DNA of 64,000 nucleotides from Desulfobotulus mexicanus (GCF_006175995.1 NZ_VDMB01000002.1:143090-207089), one strand, 5' to 3'. Positions 14,223 to 21,819 are shown, counted from the stretch's first letter. The notes: generated from the sequence alone by a model not told the origin. Translations and numbers: made by a program.

Positions 14223-15167
14223 ATGGCAACAAGCAATTCCAGTGATTACGACAGCCCATGGAAAGAGGCCGTAGAGCGGTACTTTAAGGAATTTCTGGCT
14301 CTTCTTTATCCTCAGATCCATGATGAGACAGACTGAAGCCGTAAGCCCGTATTCATCGACAAGGAGCTTCAGAAGGTAGTCCGGGATGCAACCCTGGAAC
14401 GGCGTTATGCGGATAAGCTGGTGAAGGTCTGGACTAAGAAGAATCAGGAAATCTGGGTGCTGATTCATGTGGAGGTTCAGGGTGACCCTGAAACTGTCTT
14501 CCCCAAACGCATGTATGTGTACAATTTCCGCATCTTTGACCGCTATGACAGGGATGTGGTCAGCCTTGGCGTACTGACGGACAGGCAGGAGAGCTTCAGA
14601 CCGGATTCCTATGCCAGAGAATTATGGGGCTGCTCCCTTGACTTCCGCTTTCCCATTGTCAAACTTATGGACTGGGAGGATGAAGAGCGTTGGGAAGAGC
14701 TTGAAAACAGCGACAATGTTTTCGCCCTGGTGGTCATGGCCCAGATCAAGGCCAAAAGCTGCAAATCAAAAGACGAGCTGAAGGCATGGAAGTTCCATCT
14801 GGTGAAGCTTATGTATCAGCGGAACTATAGCAAAGAAGACATCCTGCAGCTTTACCTGTACATCGACTGGATGATAAGCCTGCCCAGGAAGCTTGAAAAA
14901 CAGTTCCTTGACGATGTTTACCTCTTTGAGGAGGAGAAAAAGATGCCATACATTACAAGTGCAGAGCGGTTTGGGTTGGAGAGGGGTGAGGTTAAGGGCA
15001 TGTACAACGAGAAGTTCCAGACCATCATGAGCCTTAATGAGTTCAATATGAAACCGGAGGATATTGCCAAGGCTACCCGTCTTACCCCTGAACAGATAAA
15101 GGCTGTCCTTGCAGCAGGAGACAAGGGCCTGGATCTTCTCATAGGTGATGATGCTACCAGACATTAA
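14223..15167 (+). pseudogene. Rpn/PD-(D/E)XK transposase-like nuclease with in-frame TGA
   Basis: ATG 14223 follows AAAGGA and opens YDSPWKEAVERYFKEFLALLY, the start of a common family of ~310-residue PD-(D/E)XK proteins (DUF4351/Rpn-like). At codon 38 (14334-14336) a TGA stands where relatives have Trp (the DWS motif); the same frame then continues SRKPVFIDKELQKVVRD and VLIHVEVQGDPE (active-site E-x-Q/K region) to 15167. One G-to-A change explains it. The downstream part could in principle start at GTG 14421, but that would lack the N-terminal active-site residues. The last ~55 residues resemble those of the nuclease at 17328. Confidence 0.82.
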
Positions 15168-15396
15168 ACCCTTCTTATTTTGATTTTTATCCATCCGTGA
15201 CCGGACGCAGCCTTCAATGGGTTGTGTCTGGTTGTTGTCTTATGGGGCATCCTGTGGCTTCGGTATCTGTTCCTGTACCTGATAATTCTTCCGTATCTTC
15301 CCATGGCAGTTCATTCATGCCCCGGTTCCCTGATTCCTTCCTTTTCTAGCTCCTTATCCCCCGCTGTACCGTCTCTTTTGTTTCCTGGGCCATCCC

Positions 15397-15408
15397 ATGG
15401 GACACCCA
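15397..15408. repeat. ATGGGACACCCA repeat family, copy D (5' exon of intron piece 2)
   Basis: Exact 12-mer ending at the intron 5' boundary; CACCCA at 15403-15408 is the presumed IBS1. Confidence 0.75.
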
Positions 15409-15880
15409 GTGCGCCGGGATAAGCTGGCATGAGATTGGAGGTGCAAGTCCTCTATCCGGTAAGGTATAGCGAACCGCCGGAGCCCTTAAGTCATGGGCTG
15501 CTACTCGTGAGGGTAGTGGTTAAGCGTTGACAGGGGAACACACAGGCTCGGTATTGAGCTCCTAAATCAGGGTTGGGAATGCTGACCGTGTTGGGTGAAC
15601 GGGAAGGCAAAACTGAATGCTGCGTCAACGCAAGTAGCAGGCAGGTTCCCCGGAGTCGCTGACCCGGTGCATGTGTGAATGTCTCATGAACGGAACCCGG
15701 GAGGCCTCATCCAGCGGTACTTTAAGAGAGTAACTAACAGCTCCAAGGTAAGTAGCCGAACAGCTGCCAGAGCCGGGTGAGGAGTCGGACAAGGCCATAG
15801 TAGTGAAGAAGGGGACGAACAAATTGAAGGAACAGGCATGATGACAAACGAACTGGATATGCGAAGTCCGGGGGACTCCA
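15409..15880 (+). mobile_element. Group II intron 5' fragment, piece 2 (domains I to start of ORF)
   Basis: Starts GTGCG and runs about 470 nt with the dense stem-loop composition of intron domains I-III. TGGGTG at 15592-15597 is complementary to CACCCA immediately before the intron, as expected for an EBS1-IBS1 pair. A short frame starting ATG 15838 (MMTNELDMRSPGDSRK) has the position expected for the intron-encoded reverse transcriptase, but no RT domain follows. All sequence from the ORF to the 3' splice site (domains V and VI) is gone. The exact right end is uncertain; the hairpin at 15883 marks where unrelated sequence seems to begin. Confidence 0.75.
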
Positions 15881-15882
15881 GG

Positions 15883-15920
15883 AAAAGCCCCTGCATCCTT
15901 TTTCGGTACGGGGGCTTTTT
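15883..15920 (+). terminator. Hairpin with T-run at the end of intron piece 2
   Basis: AAAAGCCCC (15883-15891) pairs with GGGGCTTTT (15911-15919) around a 19-nt loop, followed by T. Both strands end in a T/A run, so it could act in both directions. Confidence 0.55.
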
Positions 15921-16034
15921 GCGTCAGGGGTTCAGCAATGCTTTTGTGCAGACAGTGGGTTCGCATTTTTCCACATCAAATGATGTAGGAAAACAGGAAC
16001 TGGAGAAAGATCGGGAAGGCCCTTTTCTCAGTCT

Positions 16035-16482
16035 TTATTTGTTTCTGTCCATGTAGCTTCTGATGCCAAATCCGCTGCCAAGGCCGCCAAGGAAAACGGC
16101 AAAAAGTTTGATGACCTCCCGGTACAGTTCCTTGTCTGAGCCGACCAGAAAAACGGTGGCGAATATGAACAGAACGGCAAAGACAAGAACGTATATCAGG
16201 GTGTATTTTCTGTTTTCTGCGGCATCCCTGAAAGATCTTTCATCATCCTTTTCGGCAAGTTCCAGAATTCTGGTGATATGGGTTTCATTGATCTTGTCCA
16301 CAAGAGGATGGGGTGCCGGTCCCAGCCTGTGCATGGACATCCCGATTTCCAGAACCTTCCTTGCTTCCGGGGGAAGCCCTTTAAGCATCTCCGGCTCCAC
16401 AAAACCCACGTCATTTTTTTTTAGAATACCCTTTGCCTTCTTCTGTGGCGGTATCCTTTGTGTTTGTTTCCGTATCCGTCAT
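16035..16482 (-). pseudogene. Two-span membrane protein gene (DUF2335-like) with an A9 frameshift
   Basis: The ATG (16482-16480) overlaps the upstream stop (ATGA) and opens MTDTETNTKDTATEEGKGYS, then reaches a run of nine A on the coding strand (16414-16422) and stops at once. Dropping one A joins it to the long frame VGFVEPEMLKGLPPEARKVL, then ILELAEKDDERSFRDAAENR and two membrane segments at the C-terminus. The joined ~148-residue protein resembles DUF2335-type predicted membrane proteins. Either the gene is broken, or the A9 run allows transcriptional slippage that restores the frame; a sequencing indel is a third option. Confidence 0.6.
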
Positions 16483-16763
16483 TGCAGCAACTCCCGAAGG
16501 CGGCCTGAGCTGATTTTACTGACCAGCACCTTTTCAATGCGTTCCGATATTTCTGCACCAGAGTAGGATGCAGCGGCCTGCCGGACAAGGGCATCAAAGG
16601 CCTGATCATCCATATGCCCTTCATTGCGGAGACGCACCATATACCGGATGAGATTCTGAAAAGCGGTACGCCGGGCCTGTGCAAGGGTGTCGTTTCTGTC
16701 TTCATGGAAAGCCATGGGAACAAAAGGAGTCTTCCCTGCCTGTCCGTATGTGTTCAAATACAT
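16479..16763 (-). CDS. Small hypothetical protein upstream of the membrane-protein gene
   Basis: 94 residues, not recognised. Predicted mostly helical (DTLAQARRTAFQNLIRYMVR, then HMDDQAFDALVRQAAAS, and ISERIEKVLVSKI). ATG 16763 has GGAGG 6 nt upstream and is preferred to the frame start at 16814. Its stop overlaps the start of the A9-frameshifted gene, so the two form a translationally coupled pair; a cytosolic helical protein with a two-span membrane partner is the visible arrangement. Confidence 0.6.
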   Translation of the reverse strand: MYLNTYGQAGKTPFVPMAFHEDRNDTLAQARRTAFQNLIRYMVRLRNEGHMDDQAFDALVRQAAASYSGAEISERIEKVLVSKISSGRLRELLQ

Positions 16764-16816
16764 ATGCCCTCCGGAACACGGATGGTTTATTGCAAGTAAA
16801 AAATCTGCTGGCAACT

Positions 16817-16837
16817 AAAAGGGGTCAGACCCCTTTT
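16817..16837. repeat. AAAAGGGGTCAGACCCCTTTT palindrome, copy 2
   Basis: Arms AAAAGGGG (16817-16824) and CCCCTTTT (16830-16837) pair perfectly around TCAGA. Same core as 12057. With T-runs on both strands it could also terminate transcription. Confidence 0.7.
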
Positions 16838-16919
16838 ATGTTCAAAAGTTTAAAAAATACAGTTGTAACCACTTGATTTAATTATAGCCTCCACTTATTG
16901 ATAAGTTACATAAGAACAA

Positions 16920-17063
16920 CTAAACTGTCTCAGCCACAGTAACCAAAGCTGCTATATCCTGACCTCTGCGTGTCAAAATAACGGGTTCTTTTTCATATAC
17001 AACCCTATTTACTATATTGGCAAAATTTTTTCTGGCATCGGCAGTAGAAATTTTTGTATGCAT
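16920..17063 (-). CDS. Short Phd/YefM-like antitoxin (47 residues), orphan
   Basis: MHTKISTADARKNFANIVNR, then EKEPVILTRRGQDIAALVTV, is the N-terminal DNA-binding half of a Phd/YefM antitoxin; the protein ends at residue 47, where the toxin-binding C-terminal helix would begin. GAGGA lies 5 nt before the ATG. No toxin gene follows. It may be a truncated relic or a DNA-binding-only repressor. Distinct in sequence from the antitoxin at 13589. Confidence 0.72.
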   Translation of the reverse strand: MHTKISTADARKNFANIVNRVVYEKEPVILTRRGQDIAALVTVAETV

Positions 17064-17226
17064 AGTCTTTCCTCATTAATTTATAATGTACAAAAATAGC
17101 ATCACTACATTTAGCATAAAACAAATATAAGCTTTGCTTTTTAAAAAACAATACCATCAACGAAACAAAGGAAAGTTATCCTCTGCTAAACCGTAGCGGT
17201 AGCTGTTCACATCAAAAACTATGGGA

Positions 17227-17310
17227 TTCCATGGATAAGCTTTAGGAGAAGTTCGGCACCGCCGTGGGTGATCCTGAAGTTTTGAGGATGCACTGCAAGC
17301 TGAGGGGGCT
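17227..17310 (+). pseudogene. 3' tail of Y1 transposase, copy 3
   Basis: About 84 bp matching the same tail region as at 12870 and 13955 (TTCCATGGATA, GAGAAGTTCGG, GATCCTGAAGTTTTGAGGAT) and losing similarity just before the Rpn gene at 17328. Upstream sequence back to 17064 is not recognised. Confidence 0.75.
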
Positions 17311-17327
17311 ATGCTTCTCCCCGCCAT

Positions 17328-18263
17328 ATGAACCAGAAACCAGCGGGAGGCTCCTTGAACCAGATGCTTACGGATTTTTATGTAAAGCCCACATCGGATA
17401 TCTTCATCAAGTTCCTCTTTGGCAAGGAAGAGCATAAGCCCATTCTCATTGATTTCATCAATGCTGTTATGAAGAACTCAGGATTTACTTTGATCACAGA
17501 CCTTGTGATTAAAAACCCTTTCAACATTCAGACCATCCTCAATGCCAAAGAAACCATACTGGATATCAAGGCAAAATCTTCTGACGGCAGGTGGATTGAT
17601 ATAGAAATGCAGAACTCGAATAAGGGCTTTTTCGGGGAACGGGCTTTGCATTACTGGACGGATCTTTACGGAGATCAGTTAGTTACAGTTGACAATTATT
17701 CTACCCTGTGCCCTGTGGTCTGCATCAGTATCCTTGATTTTAAGATGTCTAAGAACGTGGATAGATACCACCTCTGCTTCATGCTCCGGGAAAAGGATAC
17801 GCCGGAACTGCTCTTAACGGATCACCTTTCCCTGCATTTCCTTGAACTTCCCAAGATTACTGCTTACAATCTGGATAAGAGTCTGGACAACTGGCTTTAT
17901 TATCTCAAAAATGAAGGCCTGAACAGGGAGTATGAGACTATGGAAAATATCTTAAAGAACAATCCTCAGATAGCCAACGCCAGAGAAAAATACCTGAGCT
18001 TTACTCAGGACGAACATATGCGTGAGGCCTATAATTCTCACATCAGATGGAAGCGGGATCATGATTCGGCTTTGTTTTTTGCGGAGCAGAAGGGAGAGAT
18101 CAGGGAGAAGTTCCAAACCATCATGGAGCTTCTGGATTTCAATATGAAGCCTGAAGAGATAGCCAGGATTACAAGGCTCACCCCTGAAAAGGTAAGGGCT
18201 GTTATTGTAGCAGGGGAGAAAGGTCTGGATCTTCTGCTGGATGATGATGCTACCAGGTATTAG
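17328..18263 (+). CDS. Rpn-family recombination-promoting nuclease / PD-(D/E)XK transposase-like
   Basis: 311 residues, intact. FYVKPTSDIFIKFLFGKEEH at the N-terminus, LDIKAKSSDGRWIDIEMQNS (active-site D...E-x-Q) and GFFGERALHYWTDLYGDQL are typical of the PDDEXK_2/Rpn family, which cleaves DNA and promotes recombination in E. coli. ATG 17328 has no clear ribosome site; ATG 17364 (MLTDFYVKP) is an alternative with GGGAGG 13 nt upstream. The C-terminal ~55 residues (EKFQTIMELLDFNMKPEEI onward) closely match the tail of the broken nuclease at 14223. Confidence 0.85.
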   Translation: MNQKPAGGSLNQMLTDFYVKPTSDIFIKFLFGKEEHKPILIDFINAVMKNSGFTLITDLVIKNPFNIQTILNAKETILDIKAKSSDGRWIDIEMQNSNKGFFGERALHYWTDLYGDQLVTVDNYSTLCPVVCISILDFKMSKNVDRYHLCFMLREKDTPELLLTDHLSLHFLELPKITAYNLDKSLDNWLYYLKNEGLNREYETMENILKNNPQIANAREKYLSFTQDEHMREAYNSHIRWKRDHDSALFFAEQKGEIREKFQTIMELLDFNMKPEEIARITRLTPEKVRAVIVAGEKGLDLLLDDDATRY

Positions 18264-18283
18264 GTTCTGGTGAGGGAAAAATG

Positions 18284-18311
18284 AAGTAGGCCATATGACC
18301 TGCCTCCGTTC
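18284..18311. repeat. Hairpin repeat with GGAGGC/GCCTCC arms, copy 2
   Basis: AAGTAGGCCATATGACC then TGCCTCCGTTC; one arm base differs from copy 1 at 10215. Located 21 nt after the nuclease stop codon. Confidence 0.55.
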
Positions 18312-18344
18312 CACCTTTAATTTCAGTCAGGCGTTCCCGCATAA

Positions 18345-18391
18345 AGGAGATTGATCTTATACAGGAAACAATTGAAAAACCGCAGAGGTTC
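18345..18391 (+). pseudogene. Scrap of a DUF2442 3' end
   Basis: GAGATTGATCTTATACAGGA and the following bases encode EIDLIQETIEKPQRFP, matching IDLTQEIIENPQRFP at the end of DUF2442 copy 2. No upstream part of the gene remains, and the sequence runs directly into intron piece 3 through the shared string AGGTTCCC. Confidence 0.75.
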
Positions 18392-18493
18392 CCCGGAGTC
18401 GCTGACCCGGTGCATGTGTGAATGTCTCATGAACGGAACCTGAGGAGGCCTCACTCAGTGGGACTTATAAAGTTACTGATAGCTCAAAGGTGA
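18384..18493 (+). mobile_element. Group II intron internal fragment, piece 3
   Basis: About 110 nt homologous to 15643-15755 of piece 2 (shared blocks: GGAGTCGCTGACCCGGTGCA, GTGTGAATGTCTCATGAACG, TAGCTC-AAGGT). Neither end of an intron is present. The left edge is fused to a DUF2442 scrap, the right edge to the radical SAM gene, whose AAGGTGAG ribosome site is formed by intron sequence. Confidence 0.75.
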
Positions 18494-18495
18494 GT

Positions 18496-19416
18496 ATGCT
18501 CAACAAATGTAAGATGTTTAAAAAAATATATTTTGAAATAACAAGTGCGTGTAACCTCTCCTGTCCTTTCTGCCCCCCTCTGAAGCGGGAGTCAGGGTTC
18601 GTTGATGAAGCTGGGTTTAAGAAGGTAGTAGGTGAAATTGCAGGCATGACGGAAAGGGTGCTGCTCCACGTGAGGGGAGAGCCCCTGCTGCATCCGGAGT
18701 TTCCCCGTTTTATCCGTATAGGGCAGGCCCTTGGCGTTTCCTTTGAAATCACCACCAATGGTGCCCTTTTGGAAGGCCTGGAAGATGTGCTGCTGTTGCC
18801 CTCCCTTGTGCAGGTGAATTTTTCCCTGCACAGCCTGCTGGCCAACGGCCTTGAAAATCAGCCCCTGATTCTGCAAAAAATTTGGGACTTTGCCCGGAGA
18901 GCGGAGAGGGAGAGGCCGGATCTTTATATCAATTTCCGTTTCTGGGATATGGCAAGTGCTGTGGATACTCCGCAGAACGCCATACTGGAGGAGTTGGAAA
19001 GGATGTATGGTTTTCATCTGACCGATGTGAACGTGAAACGGAAAAAGAGCTTCCGGCTTTCCGGCAGAGTCAGCCTGCACTTTGATACGGAGTTTCAATG
19101 GCCTTCCATGGGGGATGCTGTGACAGGTGATGCCGGATTCTGTTACGGCCTGAAAAATCAGATTGCCATTCTTTCCAATGGTGTGGTGACTCCCTGCTGT
19201 CTGGATGCGGAAGGGGTCATTTGTCTTGGCAATATTTTCCATCAATCCATTGCAGAGATTCTTGAAAGTCCAAGGGCCACTGAAATCAGAAGAAATTTTC
19301 AAGCATATCGCCTGTCCGAAGCCCTTTGTCAGCGCTGCAGTTATATAAAGAGATTTTCTCCTAAAACCCTGCGCACCCAGCAGACAGGCCATGGTGGTGT
19401 TTTAGCCGGGGTATGA
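18496..19416 (+). CDS. Radical SAM protein with SPASM-like C-terminus
   Basis: 306 residues. CNLSCPFC (C19, C23, C26) is the CX3CX2C cluster motif of radical SAM enzymes. The C-terminal part, GVVTPCCLDAEGVICLGNIF then LCQRCSYIKR, has the extra cysteines and the pattern of a SPASM domain, which binds auxiliary iron-sulfur clusters in peptide- and protein-modifying enzymes. ATG 18496 is chosen for its AAGGTGAG site; ATG 18514 would also give a functional N-terminus. No precursor-peptide gene is visible nearby, so the substrate is unknown. Base composition is higher in GC than the island to its left, so it probably marks the return to core genome. Confidence 0.82.
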   Translation: MLNKCKMFKKIYFEITSACNLSCPFCPPLKRESGFVDEAGFKKVVGEIAGMTERVLLHVRGEPLLHPEFPRFIRIGQALGVSFEITTNGALLEGLEDVLLLPSLVQVNFSLHSLLANGLENQPLILQKIWDFARRAERERPDLYINFRFWDMASAVDTPQNAILEELERMYGFHLTDVNVKRKKSFRLSGRVSLHFDTEFQWPSMGDAVTGDAGFCYGLKNQIAILSNGVVTPCCLDAEGVICLGNIFHQSIAEILESPRATEIRRNFQAYRLSEALCQRCSYIKRFSPKTLRTQQTGHGGVLAGV

Positions 19417-19597
19417 AAAACCATGTTCTTTGCAGGCATCTAAGGATGACAGGGTGATGGTGTGTCTGTGTTTTTTTCTTCTGGACAAGAGAGAATTGAT
19501 GTGTTTTTTTATATATTTTGCATACAAACAAAAAGCTCCGATGGAGCAGGCTTGAAGCAGAAACTCGCTACATTGATACCTTCTGAAAGGGGGAAAA

Positions 19598-20977
19598 ATG
19601 CAGATTACCGTCATCAGTGGCAGTCCAAAGGGAGAGCTGAGCGTTACCCTCCAGTCCCTGCGTTACCTTGAAAAAATCTTTCCTGAACACAGTATGGATG
19701 TGATCCATGTGGGCCAGAGCATCCGGGCCATAGAGGAAAAGGCGGAAAAAAGGGAAGAAATTTCAGCTCTTGTAAGTGCTGCTGACCTTGTGATTTTTGC
19801 CCAGCCGGTCTATACTTTCACCATTCCATCCCAGCTGAAACGCTTTCTGGAGCTTGTGAACCAAAGTGATCTGAAAAGGGCTTTCAATGGTAAATATGCG
19901 GCTGTGATTACAACATCCATCAATTTTTTCGATCACAGTGCCCATGATTATATGCGGGCAGTGACAGAAGATCTTAACATGGCCTTTGCAGGTGGTTTCT
20001 CCGCAGATTCCTATGATCTTCTGAATGCGGAAGAGCAGCAGCGCCTGAAAAGCTTTGCCCAAGATATTTTCAAGACCGTTGAAAAGAAACGGCCTGTTAC
20101 AAGGGCCTTTGCTCCTCTTGTGCATTCCTTGTGGAATTATGAGCCGGGTCCGGATATTGCCGGCTTGGATACCGTGGCAAAAAAGGTATTGATCATTCAG
20201 GACAGAAAATACAGTGCAGAAAATGCGGGAGCCATGGCAGACCGCCTTGCCCGTCGTTTTCCTGCGGCTGATCGTCTGATACTGGAAGAAATGACACTGG
20301 CGGGAGGCTGCCTTGGCTGTGTGCAGTGTGGTTTTGATCACAGGTGCGTATATACAGGGAAAGATGATTTCATTGCCACCTATGAGGAGAGGATAAAAAC
20401 CGCTGATATTATTTTCTTTGTCATGAAGGTGGAAGACCGCATGTTCTCTTCCCTCTGGAAAGCTTTTTTTGATCGGGGTTTCTACAATACCCACACTCCT
20501 ACACTTAAGGGGAAGCAGTTGGGCTTTGTGATTTCAGGGCCTCTGGGTCAGATGGCTCCTTTCAGGGAAGTGCTGACGGCCTTTACCCAGTGGCAGGGTG
20601 CGGGGCTTGTGGATATGGTCTCCGATGAGTGCGGTCAGGCCTATTTGCTGGACAGTCTGCTGGATACCCTTGCTGAGCGGGCCGTGGAAGCCGGTGAAAG
20701 GGGATATGTGGCCCCTGCAACCTTCCTTGGCAAGGCAGGTATGAAGGTGTTCCGGGATGATGTGTTCGGTCGTCATCGCTTTGTGTTTCAGGCGGATCAT
20801 GACTGGTTTGAAGCCAATGGTATTTATGATTTTCCCCAGGATGACAAGAGGGCCATGGAAACCAATGCCTTTATGTTTGATATGATGAAGGACCCGGCTG
20901 CCAAAGAGGCCATCCGGAAAATGCTGAAATCCGAGATGGTGAAACCTATGCGTAAGGTGGTGGAAGAGGCCGGTTGA
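19598..20977 (+). CDS. Double flavodoxin-fold iron-sulfur flavoprotein-like oxidoreductase
   Basis: 459 residues built of two tandem NADPH-dependent FMN-reductase-like domains. The first starts MQITVISGSPKG (FMN phosphate loop) and covers ~1-185; the second starts KKVLIIQDRKYS near 195. Domain 2 carries GGCLGCVQCGFDHRC, giving C238-x2-C241-x2-C244-x5-C250, matching the compact cluster motif of Methanosarcina-type iron-sulfur flavoproteins. Residues ~385-459 form an extra helical tail. GAAAGGGGG precedes the ATG. It ends 26 nt before the Memo gene, so it is likely co-transcribed with the AmmeMemoRadiSam genes and may supply electrons. That role is inference. Confidence 0.78.
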   Translation: MQITVISGSPKGELSVTLQSLRYLEKIFPEHSMDVIHVGQSIRAIEEKAEKREEISALVSAADLVIFAQPVYTFTIPSQLKRFLELVNQSDLKRAFNGKYAAVITTSINFFDHSAHDYMRAVTEDLNMAFAGGFSADSYDLLNAEEQQRLKSFAQDIFKTVEKKRPVTRAFAPLVHSLWNYEPGPDIAGLDTVAKKVLIIQDRKYSAENAGAMADRLARRFPAADRLILEEMTLAGGCLGCVQCGFDHRCVYTGKDDFIATYEERIKTADIIFFVMKVEDRMFSSLWKAFFDRGFYNTHTPTLKGKQLGFVISGPLGQMAPFREVLTAFTQWQGAGLVDMVSDECGQAYLLDSLLDTLAERAVEAGERGYVAPATFLGKAGMKVFRDDVFGRHRFVFQADHDWFEANGIYDFPQDDKRAMETNAFMFDMMKDPAAKEAIRKMLKSEMVKPMRKVVEEAG

Positions 20978-21003
20978 GTATAGAAAAAACAGGAGGTGGC
21001 TCT

Positions 21004-21819
21004 ATGCAATCCGATTCCCGTGTACGCAGTCCTGCGGTGGCATCCCTCTTTTATCCGGGGGATGCCTTGCGTCTTGAACAGGAAGTATCTTCTCTTCTGG
21101 CAAAGGCTGATGCTTTCCCGGATATTCTGCCCAAAGCCATGGTTGTGCCCCATGCCGGGTATGCCTGGTCCGGTGCTCTGGCAGCCACAGCCTGTAAACT
21201 TCTTATTCCCATGAAAAATCAAATCCGGCGGCTGGTGTTGCTGGGGCCTGCCCACAGGGTATACCTGAGGGGCATTGCCCTTCCTTCCAGTACGGCCTTT
21301 GCCACGCCCTTCGGGGAGGTGGGTTTAGATACGGATCTTCTGCAAAAACTGGCAGCGGCTTTTTCCTGTGTGAAGGTGATGGATGCGGCCCATGCCATGG
21401 AGCACAGCCTTGAGGTCATTCTTCCCTTTCTTCAGAAAACCCTGGACTCCTTTACCCTTGTGCCTCTGGTGGTGGGGGAGACGGATGCCCTTAAAGTGGC
21501 TTCGGTGCTGGATTATCTCTGGGGCGGTGAAGAAACCCTCATCCTTATCAGCTCGGATTTAAGCCATTTCAAGGATTATGCCTCAGCACGCACAATTGAT
21601 ATGCAGACGGCGCAGGCCATTGAATCCATGGACCTTTCTGGGATTTCTTCCGATGCCGCCTGTGGGGTTTATCCTTTAAGGGGTTTTCTTACTTCTGCAC
21701 TTCGCCGCAGTCTCAAGGTTCACCGTCTGGGGCTTTGCAATTCTGGGGATGTCTCAGGAGATAAAGCAGGCGAGGTTGTCGGCTATGGGGCATGGGCTTT
21801 CACGGAGGAGGGAATATGA
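21004..21819 (+). CDS. amrB: AmmeMemoRadiSam system protein B (MEMO1 family)
   Basis: 271 residues. MEMO-family signatures VVPHAGYAWSG, LLGPAH, EHSLEVILPFLQ and ISSDLSHF are present; these carry the conserved His/Asp residues of a fold related to non-heme-iron extradiol dioxygenases. Human MEMO1 belongs to the same family. AGGAGGTGG sits 7 nt before ATG 21004, which is preferred to the frame start at 20974. The stop overlaps the AMMECR1 start (ATGA). The biochemical role of the bacterial protein is not established. Confidence 0.88.
   Translation: MQSDSRVRSPAVASLFYPGDALRLEQEVSSLLAKADAFPDILPKAMVVPHAGYAWSGALAATACKLLIPMKNQIRRLVLLGPAHRVYLRGIALPSSTAFATPFGEVGLDTDLLQKLAAAFSCVKVMDAAHAMEHSLEVILPFLQKTLDSFTLVPLVVGETDALKVASVLDYLWGGEETLILISSDLSHFKDYASARTIDMQTAQAIESMDLSGISSDAACGVYPLRGFLTSALRRSLKVHRLGLCNSGDVSGDKAGEVVGYGAWAFTEEGI

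Noticed and set aside
14334-14336. Selenocysteine at the TGA of the nuclease gene
   Set aside because: Relatives have Trp, not Cys, at this place, and no SECIS-like hairpin is evident just downstream; a nonsense mutation is simpler.
15838-16056. 72-codon frame starting in the intron
   Set aside because: Only the first ~15 codons may belong to the intron-encoded protein; the rest crosses a terminator hairpin into unrelated sequence.
18592-19392. 266-codon minus-strand frame
   Set aside because: Antisense to the radical SAM gene, whose motifs are decisive.
19763-20494. 243-codon minus-strand frame
   Set aside because: Antisense to the double flavoprotein gene; no ribosome site and odd composition.
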